A DNA stretch of 64,000 nt from Chitinimonas koreensis (GTDB lineage: Bacteria; Pseudomonadota; Gammaproteobacteria; Burkholderiales; Chitinimonadaceae): NCBI RefSeq assembly GCF_014353015.1, contig NZ_CP060704.1, forward strand, positions 4,117,001 to 4,181,000, read 5' to 3'. Shown here piece after piece: positions 57,413-64,000 of the stretch (the first letter of the stretch is position 1; every line of letters begins with the position of its first letter). A program made the position numbers and the translations under genes. The notes under the pieces were generated by a model, which saw only the letters and a list, made by a program, of their open reading frames with translations, had not been told where the DNA came from and did no database searches.

Positions 57413-57439
57413 CGCGGCTTTTCCGCCCTGCCCGACCGC

Positions 57440-57982
57440 ATGCCGCACATCGCCAGCCATCGCTGGGGCCAGCCTGCCTGCCGCGCACCGCGCGCGCTGC
57501 GGCCGTGGCTGACCCACACCGGGTCGCTCACCGCCAGGCTGATCGCACACTTTCCCCGCTTCCGCGTCCGCCTCCTGCGCCAGCGCTGGGGCCAGCCCAA
57601 CCGCGACGAGTTGCGCGCGCTCGGCCTGCGCCGCAGCGAGCGCGCGGTGATCCGCGAGGTGGTGCTGATGAGCGGCGACACGCCCTTGGTGTTCGCCCAC
57701 TCGGTGATGCCGCGCCGCGCGCTGTTCCACGGCTTCGGCCGCCTGCGCCGGCAGGGCACGCGCTCGCTCGGCGCCACGCTGTTCGCCGATCCGCGCATCC
57801 GCCGCAGCCGGCTGGCCTACCGCCGCGTCGACAAGCGCCACCCGCTGCATCCGCGCGCCGCGGTCGCCGTCGGCGCGCTGCCGCCGCGGCTGTGGGCGCG
57901 CCGCTCGCGCTTCGAGCTGGGCCGTTCGCGCATCCTGGTCACCGAGGTCTTCCTGCCCGCCGTCACCGAGTCCACGCCATGA
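57440..57982 (+). CDS. ubiC: Chorismate pyruvate-lyase UbiC
   Basis: Makes 4-hydroxybenzoate from chorismate, the first step in ubiquinone synthesis. 180 residues; PWLTHTGSLTARLIAHFPRF at the N-terminus, EVVLMSGDTPLVFAHSVMP in the core and the catalytic Glu in ILVTEVFLP. Start 57440 is preferred to an in-frame ATG at 57386. Overlaps ubiA by four bases. Confidence 0.92.
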   Translation: MPHIASHRWGQPACRAPRALRPWLTHTGSLTARLIAHFPRFRVRLLRQRWGQPNRDELRALGLRRSERAVIREVVLMSGDTPLVFAHSVMPRRALFHGFGRLRRQGTRSLGATLFADPRIRRSRLAYRRVDKRHPLHPRAAVAVGALPPRLWARRSRFELGRSRILVTEVFLPAVTESTP

Positions 57983-58860
57983 ACCTCGCCGCCCTCAAGG
58001 ACAAGCTGAGCCAGTACGAGAAGCTGATGCGGCTGGACAAGCCGATCGGCATCCTGCTCTTGCTGTGGCCCACGCTGTGGGGACTGTGGATCGCCGGCTA
58101 CGGCCGGCCGGACTGGCTGATCGTGTGGATCTTCGCGCTCGGCACGCTCTTGATGCGCTCGGCCGGCTGCGTGATCAACGACTACGCCGACCGCGACTTC
58201 GACGGCCACGTCGAGCGCACGCGCAACCGGCCGCTGGCGGCCGGCAAGGTGTCGGGCAAGGAGGCGCTGATCCTGGCCGCCGTGCTGGCGCTCGCCGCGC
58301 TGGCGCTGGCCTGGCCGCTCGACCGGCTGGCGCTGCAGATGTCGATCCCGGCCGTGCTGCTGGCGGCCAGCTACCCGTATACCAAGCGCTTCCTGCCGAT
58401 CCCGCAGGCCTACCTGGGCCTGGCGTTCAGCTTCGGCATCCCGATGGCCTTCGCCGCGATCCAGGGCAAGGTGCCGGCGGTGGCCTGGTGGCTGGTGCTG
58501 TGCAACCTGTTCTGGGTGGTGGCCTACGACACCGAATACGCGATGGTCGACAAGCCGGACGACCTCAAGATCGGCATCAAGACCAGCGCGATCACCTTCG
58601 GCCGCTTCGACGCCGAGGCGGTGATGGTCTGCCACGCGGTGTTCGTGCTCGGCATGGGCGCGATCGGCTGGTCGCTGCGGCGCGGGCTGTGGTGGTACGC
58701 CGGCCTCCTGGTCGCCGCGATCCTGATGGCGCTGCAATACCGCCAGATCCGCGGCCGCGACCGGCAGAAATGCTTCCAGGCCTTTCTCGACAACAACTGG
58801 GTCGGGGCAGCGATGTTTGGCGCGGTGGTACTCGATTACCGGTTTCCGCTGAACCTGTAA
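57979..58860 (+). CDS. ubiA: 4-hydroxybenzoate octaprenyltransferase UbiA
   Basis: Attaches the polyprenyl tail to 4-hydroxybenzoate. 293 residues with eight to nine membrane helices and both Asp-rich Mg motifs: NDYADRDFDGHV and DTEYAMVDKPDD. Start overlaps ubiC, so the two are one operon for ubiquinone synthesis. Confidence 0.95.
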   Translation: MNLAALKDKLSQYEKLMRLDKPIGILLLLWPTLWGLWIAGYGRPDWLIVWIFALGTLLMRSAGCVINDYADRDFDGHVERTRNRPLAAGKVSGKEALILAAVLALAALALAWPLDRLALQMSIPAVLLAASYPYTKRFLPIPQAYLGLAFSFGIPMAFAAIQGKVPAVAWWLVLCNLFWVVAYDTEYAMVDKPDDLKIGIKTSAITFGRFDAEAVMVCHAVFVLGMGAIGWSLRRGLWWYAGLLVAAILMALQYRQIRGRDRQKCFQAFLDNNWVGAAMFGAVVLDYRFPLNL

Positions 58861-58899
58861 CGCGGCGGGCACGATGCCGCGGCGCCGTGGCAACGCAAT

Positions 58900-58967
58900 G
58901 TAGGTCGGGCTTTATGCCCGACGGCGCCGCCGATCGAGATCGCTGTCGGGCATAAAGCCCGACCTAC
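58900..58967. repeat. REPIN-like doublet, class B, copy 11
   Basis: Arms GTAGGTCGGGCTTTATGCCC and inverse (stem GGGC/GCCC), 40 bases after ubiA. Confidence 0.9.
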
Positions 58968-58991
58968 AACCCCATCCAGGCATGGCGCCCT

Positions 58992-59060
58992 GTAGGCGCG
59001 GCTTCAGCCGCGAATGCCGCTCGTTCCACCGTCGCCATTCGCGGCTGAAGCCGCTCCTAC
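58992..59060. repeat. REPIN-like doublet, class A, copy 12
   Basis: Left arm GTAGGCGCGGCTTCAGCCGC, right arm standard; between copy 11 and cueR. Confidence 0.9.
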
Positions 59061-59092
59061 AACACCTCTCGGACCGAGGATCGCGGCGCCAT

Positions 59093-59485
59093 CTATTCGC
59101 GCGCCGCCAGCTCGTCCAGGATCGGGCAATCGGGCCGCGCGTCGCCGCAGCAGCCGTCGGCCAGCGCCAGCAGCGTGTCGCGCATGCCGGTCAGCGCGCG
59201 GATCTTGCCGTCGAGCTCGGCGATATGCGCCTCGGCCAGCCGCTTGACGTCGGCGCTGGCGCGGCCGCGGTCCTGCCACAGCGACAGCAAGAGCGCGATC
59301 TGCTCGAGCGAGAAGCCGAGATCGCGCGCGCGGCGGATGAAACGCAACAGATGCACGTCGCGCTCGCCGTACTGGCGATAGCCGGCCGCGCTGCGTGCGC
59401 TCTCGGGCAACAGGCCGATGCCTTCGTAGTGGCGGATCATCTTGGCCGTCACGCCGCTGGCGGCCGCCACCTCTCCAATATTCAT
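59093..59485 (-). CDS. cueR: CueR-type MerR-family copper-responsive regulator
   Basis: 130 residues: MerR HTH ([20 protein letters not shown]), dimer coiled coil and a C-terminal metal-binding loop [10 protein letters not shown], whose two Cys match the Cu(I)-binding pair of CueR. It starts inside the copA stop (four-base overlap), so it is transcribed with copA, unlike the divergent E. coli gene, and thus autoregulated if copA is CueR-controlled. Confidence 0.92.
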   Translation of the reverse strand: MNIGEVAAASGVTAKMIRHYEGIGLLPESARSAAGYRQYGERDVHLLRFIRRARDLGFSLEQIALLLSLWQDRGRASADVKRLAEAHIAELDGKIRALTGMRDTLLALADGCCGDARPDCPILDELAARE

Positions 59486-61959
59486 CTGCCCTTCCCTCCC
59501 GCCGGCCGCCAGCGCCGCAACAACAGCGCATTGCCCACCACGCTCACGCTCGACAGCGCCATCGCGGCGCCCGCCAGCACCGGGCTCAGCAGGCCGAAGG
59601 CGGCCAGCGGGATGCCGACCGCGTTGTAGACGAAGGCCCAGAACAGGTTCTGCCGGATCTTGTTCCAGGTCCGCCGCGACACCTCGAGCGCGTCGGCCAC
59701 CCGGGCCGGATCGCCGTGCATCAGCGTGATGCCGGCCGCCTGCATCGCCACGTCGGTGCCGCCGCCCATGGCGATGCCGACGTCGGCCGCGGCCAGCGCC
59801 GGCGCGTCGTTGATGCCGTCGCCGACCATCGCCACGCAGCGCCCTTCGGCCCGCAGCGCGGCGACCCGCTCGGCCTTGCCGGCCGGCAGCACGCCGGCTT
59901 CGACCCGCGCCAGGCCCAGCTCGGCCGCCACCTTGGCGGCGGCGCCGGCGTTGTCGCCGGTCAGCAGGGCGACCTCGATGCCGGCCGCCGCGAGCCGCGC
60001 GACCGCGGCGCGCGCGCCGGGCTTCACCGCGTCGCCGAAGGCCAGCAGGCCCAGCAGCGCGCAGTCGCGTTCGCGCGCCAGCCAGGACACGGTGCGGCCG
60101 GCGGCCTCGAACGCCGCGGCGGCGGCCTGCAGGGCATCGAGCGCGATGCCCCGCTCGTGCATCAGCCGCGTATTGCCGAGCAGGTAGGCCTCGCCGTCGG
60201 CCTCGCCGCGCAGGCCGCGGCCCGGCAGCGCCTGCAAGGACTGCGCCGCGGCGGGCGCCAGGCCTAGCTCGGCGGCGGCCCGGCCGACCGCGCGCGCCAG
60301 CGCATGCTCGCTGCCGGCCTGCAGCCGCGCGGCCAGCGTCAGCGCCGGCAGGTCGAAAGCGGCTGCCGGAACGCCGGCCGCCGGAATCCCGGTTGCCGGG
60401 TTGCTTGCCCCGGCGTCACCGGCCGCCGGGCCGTTCGCCGCGGGATCGGCCGCGGCCGGGCCGGCCGGCGCGATGCAGGCCAGCAGCACCGGCTTGCCCT
60501 CGGTCAGCGTGCCGGTCTTGTCGAAGGCCACCGCGTCGACGCGATGCGCGCGCTCGAGCGCCTCGGCATCGCGGATCAGGATGCCGTGGCGCGCCGCCAC
60601 GCCGGTGCCGACCATGATGGCGGTCGGCGTGGCCAGGCCCAGCGCGCAGGGACAGGCGATCACCAGCACCGCCACGGCGTGGATCACGGCGGCCTCGAAG
60701 CCGGCGCCGGCCAGCCACCAGCCGGCCAGCGTCGCCAGCGCGATCGCCAGCACCACCGGCACGAACACCGCGCTGACGCGGTCGACCAGCCGCTGGATCG
60801 GCGCCTTGGCGGCCTGGGCGTCGACCACCAGCCGGACGATGCGCGCCAGCACCGTCTCGGCGCCGACCGCGCTGCAGCGCAGCAGCAGGCGGCCGTCGCC
60901 GTTGACCGCGCCGCCGGTCGCGCGGTCGCCGACCTTGCGCGGCACCGGCACGCTCTCGCCGCTGAGCAGGCTCTCGTCGAGCGCGCTCTCGCCGTCCACG
61001 ATCTCGCCGTCGACCGGCACCCGCTCGCCGGGCCGCACCACCACCAGGTCGCCGACGCGCACGGTCTCGATCGCCACCTCGCGCTCGGCGCCCTCTTGCA
61101 GCAGCCGCGCGGTGGCCGGCCGCAGCGCCTGCAGCGCCTCGATCGCCGCCGCGGTCTGCCGCTTGGCGCGCGTCTCCAGCCACTTGCCGAGCAGCACCAG
61201 CGTGATCACCGCCGCCGAGGCCTCGAAATACAGCGCACCGCCGCGCCACAGCGCATGCAGGCTCAGGCCGAAGGCGGCACTGGTACCGATCGCCACCAGC
61301 AGATCCATATTGCCGCTGCCGGCCCGCGCCGCCAGCCAGCCGGCGCGGTAGAAGCGGGCGCCGAGGACGAACTGCACCGGCGCGGCCAGCGCCAGCTGCA
61401 GCCAGCCCGGCAGCATCCAGTGGATGCCGAGCGGCATCAGCAGCATGGGCAGCACCAGCGGCAGCGACAGCACGGCGGCCAGCGCCACCGGCCACCACGG
61501 CGCGGCCGGCCGCGGCGCCGTGGTGGCCGCATCGGGCGGTCGCCGGGCGCTGTAGCCGGCCTTCTCGATCGCGGCCAGCACCGCATCGAGCGGCATCCCG
61601 CGCCACACGCGCAGGCTGGCGCGCTCGGTCGCCAGGTTCACCGCGACCGACTCGACGCCGGGCACCCGGCCGACCACCTTCTCGATGCGGGCCGCGCAGC
61701 TGGCGCAGGTCATGCCGCCGATCTCCAGCTCGACCGGCTCGGCCGGCACGCCGAAGCCGGCCTTCTCCACCGCGGCGCGCAGCTCGGCCGGCGCGAGCGG
61801 CTGCGCCAGCGTCACGGCGGCGGTCTCGGTGGCCAGGTTGACCTGCGCGGCAGCCACGCCGGGCAGGCGGCCGAGCACCTTCTCGATGCGCGTGGCGCAG
61901 CCGGCGCAGGTCATGCCCTCGATCGGGACGGTGAGCGTGGGGTGGGACGGGGCGTTCAT
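59482..61959 (-). CDS. copA: Copper-exporting P1B-type ATPase CopA
   Basis: Pumps Cu(I) to the periplasm. 825 residues with two heavy-metal domains (GMTCAGC and GMTCASC), eight membrane helices, the transport motif [18 protein letters not shown] and [10 protein letters not shown]. Two oddities: the usual HP dipeptide reads SEHALARAV, and about 45 Ala/Pro/Gly-rich residues follow [12 protein letters not shown] CueR-type operator lies upstream. Confidence 0.95.
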   Translation of the reverse strand: MNAPSHPTLTVPIEGMTCAGCATRIEKVLGRLPGVAAAQVNLATETAAVTLAQPLAPAELRAAVEKAGFGVPAEPVELEIGGMTCASCAARIEKVVGRVPGVESVAVNLATERASLRVWRGMPLDAVLAAIEKAGYSARRPPDAATTAPRPAAPWWPVALAAVLSLPLVLPMLLMPLGIHWMLPGWLQLALAAPVQFVLGARFYRAGWLAARAGSGNMDLLVAIGTSAAFGLSLHALWRGGALYFEASAAVITLVLLGKWLETRAKRQTAAAIEALQALRPATARLLQEGAEREVAIETVRVGDLVVVRPGERVPVDGEIVDGESALDESLLSGESVPVPRKVGDRATGGAVNGDGRLLLRCSAVGAETVLARIVRLVVDAQAAKAPIQRLVDRVSAVFVPVVLAIALATLAGWWLAGAGFEAAVIHAVAVLVIACPCALGLATPTAIMVGTGVAARHGILIRDAEALERAHRVDAVAFDKTGTLTEGKPVLLACIAPAGPAAADPAANGPAAGDAGASNPATGIPAAGVPAAAFDLPALTLAARLQAGSEHALARAVGRAAAELGLAPAAAQSLQALPGRGLRGEADGEAYLLGNTRLMHERGIALDALQAAAAAFEAAGRTVSWLARERDCALLGLLAFGDAVKPGARAAVARLAAAGIEVALLTGDNAGAAAKVAAELGLARVEAGVLPAGKAERVAALRAEGRCVAMVGDGINDAPALAAADVGIAMGGGTDVAMQAAGITLMHGDPARVADALEVSRRTWNKIRQNLFWAFVYNAVGIPLAAFGLLSPVLAGAAMALSSVSVVGNALLLRRWRPAGGKGR

Positions 61960-61994
61960 GGCGGATTCCCGGTGAGGCGACGGCATCAGCTTGC

Positions 61995-62018
61995 ACCTTG
62001 CCATGATGGGAAGGTCAA
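61995..62018 (-). promoter_or_regulatory. CueR operator/promoter of copA-cueR
   Basis: On the minus strand TTGACC overlaps the dyad ACCTTCCC...GGcAAGGT; ACCTT/AAGGT ends 61995-62015. MerR-family promoters have this operator in a long 19-20 base spacer. Confidence 0.8.
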
Positions 62019-62060
62019 GCGCCAGCCGTTCGGGTCCAGCACCGACGCCAGGCCCTCGAT

Positions 62061-62131
62061 GTAGGAGCGGCTTCAGCCGCGAACGGGTTCCCGCATCGCT
62101 GCAGTCCATTCGCGGCTGAAGCCGCTCCTGC
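62061..62131. repeat. REPIN-like doublet, class A, copy 13
   Basis: Arms GTAGGAGCGGCTTCAGCCGC and inverse ending GCTCCTGC (one mismatch). Confidence 0.9.
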
Positions 62132-62183
62132 ACGGCGCGGTCCAAGGCCGGCGCCAGCATGCGCATCGGCAAGCATCCACCCA

Positions 62184-62213
62184 CGAAAAAGGACCCGACT
62201 GGCGGGTCCCTTC
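62184..62213 (-). terminator. Terminator of the His/Lys-rich peptide gene
   Basis: Minus strand stem GGACCCG/CGGGTCC followed by TTTTTC. Confidence 0.8.
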
Positions 62214-62233
62214 TCGGCGGCATCGGCGTGCGA

Positions 62234-62416
62234 TCACGCCTTGGCCGGCTTCACCTGCTTGTGGGCCTTGGCCTTGTGATGGACCTTGTGCGCGACCTTG
62301 TGGGCCGCCGGCTTGGCGGCGCCCGGCTGGGCGACCGGCGCCTCGCCGGCGAAGGCGGGCAGGCTCAGGCCGCAGGCGATCAGGGCGGCGGTGGCGAGGG
62401 TCTTGGCGGTATGCAT
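62234..62416 (-). CDS. Small exported His/Lys-rich peptide
   Basis: 60 residues: signal peptide [20 protein letters not shown] with AFA cleavage site, then a mature part of repeated [17 protein letters not shown]. High His content suggests metal (copper/zinc) or acid buffering; acid-shock (Asr)-like proteins share this make-up. It lies upstream of copA, near its control region. Function is inferred from composition only. Confidence 0.75.
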   Translation of the reverse strand: MHTAKTLATAALIACGLSLPAFAGEAPVAQPGAAKPAAHKVAHKVHHKAKAHKQVKPAKA

Positions 62417-62625
62417 GGAAAGCTCCTGGTGCGTGGTAAGCGGGCGGATTGCCCACACTGCCCATAACGCCGCCACCGGCGGGCGCGACGACAGGCCGGG
62501 CGGCGGAAAATCGTAACAATCTGCAACAGGGGGCCGGCCTGGCATCCACCACTGACCGGCCGTACACCGCGTCGAGACCGGGTGCGGCGCTGCATCAGGC
62601 GATGGCGGACCATCCGGAAACCGCA

Positions 62626-63180
62626 CTATCGCAATTCGCGCCGCCAGCGCCGCAGCCCGTACCAGGCGTTGATCCAGTACGCCGCATAGAGCGCCGCCGT
62701 GAAGTAAAGCCCGCGCGAGAGATAGAGCGGCACGGCGATGGCGTCGACGACCAGCCAGGCGTACCAGGTCTCGATGCGGCGGTTCATCAGCAGCAGCTGG
62801 CCCAGCGCGCTGACCGCCAACACCGCCGAATCGACGAAGGGCGCGTAGGCATCGGTGAAGCGGTGCAGCAGCAGCCCATAGCCGGCCGTCACCGCCAGCG
62901 CGGCCAGCACAGCGGCCGCCAGCCACGGCCGCGGCGTACGGCGCACCGGCAATTGCGCCCCCTCCCCGCCGTGCAGCCATTGCCACCAGCCGATCAGGCT
63001 GGTGACGATGAAGAACAGCTGCAGCGTGGCGTCGGCATAGAGCTGCTTGCCGTAGAACACCCAGACGAACAGCACGCTGCCGATCAGGCCGACCCACCAG
63101 TTGTGCGGGCTGTTGCGGGCCGACAGCCAGACCGAGGTGGCGAAGATGGCGTTGGCGGCGATTTCGGCGGGGGAGGTCAT
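62626..63180 (-). CDS. pnuC: Nicotinamide riboside/nucleoside transporter PnuC family
   Basis: 184 residues, seven membrane helices, with NSPHNWWVGLIGSVLFVWVF and VDAIAVPLYLSRGLYFTA typical of PnuC. Some members carry thiamine (PnuT), so the substrate is not certain; no riboswitch was identified upstream. CAGGAGC precedes the start. Confidence 0.88.
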   Translation of the reverse strand: MTSPAEIAANAIFATSVWLSARNSPHNWWVGLIGSVLFVWVFYGKQLYADATLQLFFIVTSLIGWWQWLHGGEGAQLPVRRTPRPWLAAAVLAALAVTAGYGLLLHRFTDAYAPFVDSAVLAVSALGQLLLMNRRIETWYAWLVVDAIAVPLYLSRGLYFTAALYAAYWINAWYGLRRWRRELR

Positions 63181-63454
63181 CGGTTTGCGGCTCCTGGGTA
63201 TTCGCGGCGCCGGCGCTGTACGGCCGGATCGCATGAAACGGCCTCGATGGCCGATCAGGATCCCGGCGGAGCTGGCAGGCAGTCGGACGCCGCAGTCCAG
63301 TCAGCCTGACTTGGCTCCGCGGAAGAACGCCACGGGCTCGAACCGGGCTGCCTGCTGCCGCTCCAAGACGAAAACCCGGCCGCGGCGGCGATCCGCCTGC
63401 CGGCCGCGACGCGGCGCCGATCGCGCAGCCACTTTTCTGGACTGGAAACCCGCC

Positions 63455-63960
63455 ATGCAGTTGCACGCCGTCCAAGCCGACATCACCACGCTGGCCGTCG
63501 ACGCCATCGTCAACGCCGCCAACCGCTCGCTGCTCGGCGGCGGCGGGTCGACGGCGCGATCCACCGCGCGGCCGGGCCTGAACTATTGGTGGCCTGCCGC
63601 GCGCTGAACGGCTGCAGGACCGGTCAGGTCAAGCTCACGCCGGGCTTCCGCCTGCCGGCCAAATACGTGATCCATGCCGTCGGGCCGGTGTGGCACGGTG
63701 GTGGCCAGGGCGAGGCGGCGCTGCTGGCAGATTGCTATCGCAACAGCGTCACGCTGGCGATGGCGCAGGGCTGCGCCAGTTTGGCTTTTCCGGCGATCAG
63801 TACCGGCGTCTATGGCTATCCGGTGGAGGCGGCGGCGGAAATCGCGATCGCGATCGTGCGCGCAGCCGCTATGGAACCGCTTGCCGAGGTGATCTTCTGC
63901 TGCTTCTCGGCGGCCGATCACATGCTTTATCAGCGGTTGCTCGGCAGATTGCCGCGCTGA
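63455..63960 (+). CDS. Macrodomain O-acetyl-ADP-ribose deacetylase-like protein (frameshifted)
   Basis: About 168 residues: [20 protein letters not shown], then the GGGG loop, [10 protein letters not shown] and [20 protein letters not shown]. The frame breaks at GGG (63545-63547); one more G restores [14 protein letters not shown]. Removes ADP-ribose from acidic residues or deacetylates O-acetyl-ADP-ribose by family. Ends 40 bases before the right edge, where nothing else is seen. Confidence 0.88.
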
Positions 63961-64000
63961 GCGATTTCCTGGCCCGCTTCGAAGCACTCATTCGACGATC

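Noticed and set aside
25271..62131. CRISPR array
   Set aside because: The repeats are palindromic doublets dispersed among genes, not regularly spaced direct repeats.
63181..63454. TPP or NAD riboswitch upstream of pnuC
   Set aside because: No conserved TPP core (CTGAGA ... ACCTGA) or NAD-II features seen in this 274-base region.

Overview
The window is about 70% GC chromosomal DNA from a flagellated Gram-negative bacterium, most likely a betaproteobacterium near Neisseriales/Burkholderiales. The evidence is the gene order hfq-hflX-hflK and ndk-rlmN-pilF-rodZ-ispG-hisS-yfgM-bamB-der, the rne/rluC pair, betaproteobacterial-type UbiC/UbiA, and FliW/FlgM/FlgN/MotD. The genus cannot be fixed from sequence alone. 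Coding density is high. I found no rRNA, tRNA, CRISPR array, transposase or phage block. Layout: 1-12 kb is one long minus-strand housekeeping operon (ndk to hflK, the last gene cut by the left edge). 12-16 kb holds a SPOR protein, tilS, accA and fliW. 16-18.4 kb carries flgM-flgN behind a near-consensus sigma-28 promoter, a guanidinium exporter (gdx) behind what looks like a guanidine-II (mini-ykkC) riboswitch, and motD. 18.4-25.2 kb is sppA, a Rieske protein, a Gph-type phosphatase and rluC, divergent from RNase E with its long leader. 25.4-32.2 kb contains an NlpC/P60 lipoprotein, an alpha/beta hydrolase and a TetR-emrA...emrB efflux operon split by three unrelated genes. 32.4-33.8 kb holds Sua5 and a DHCW-motif cupin. 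34-42.3 kb is a signalling/envelope cluster: YqjD-, YqjE- and YqjK-like membrane proteins, a CHASE3 histidine kinase, a sigma-54 activator with no receiver domain, a NarL-type regulator, a lone receiver, a small exported protein, a GalE-like epimerase, a disordered 90-residue protein and a BON lipoprotein. Five of these genes have GG-N10-GC sigma-54-type promoters close upstream, so the block looks like a self-contained sigma-54 envelope-stress regulon. It is the best candidate here for an undescribed system. 42.4-47.3 kb has nemR/nemA with two identical operators, then kbl-tdh. 47.8-59 kb carries an LplT-PlsC fusion, DegV, class I fumarase, an AlaX-like protein, azlCD, an unknown basic protein, an AraC regulator, a solute-binding protein and ubiC-ubiA. 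59-64 kb has copA-cueR with a CueR operator, a His/Lys-rich exported peptide, pnuC and a macrodomain protein. Two genome-wide signals overlie this. From 25 kb rightward there are thirteen REPIN-like doublets (about 45-71 bp, two sequence classes), in which the small hairpin of each arm keeps its pairing while its bases change. There are also three copies of a longer GC-rich element and one unrelated inverted repeat. Second, nine single-base frameshifts in eight genes (hfq, tilS, rluC, emrB twice, the sigma-54 activator, nemA, the solute-binding protein, the macrodomain gene) can each be repaired by adding one C or G to a C/G run. They are therefore most simply read as homopolymer errors in the assembly, not true pseudogenes.
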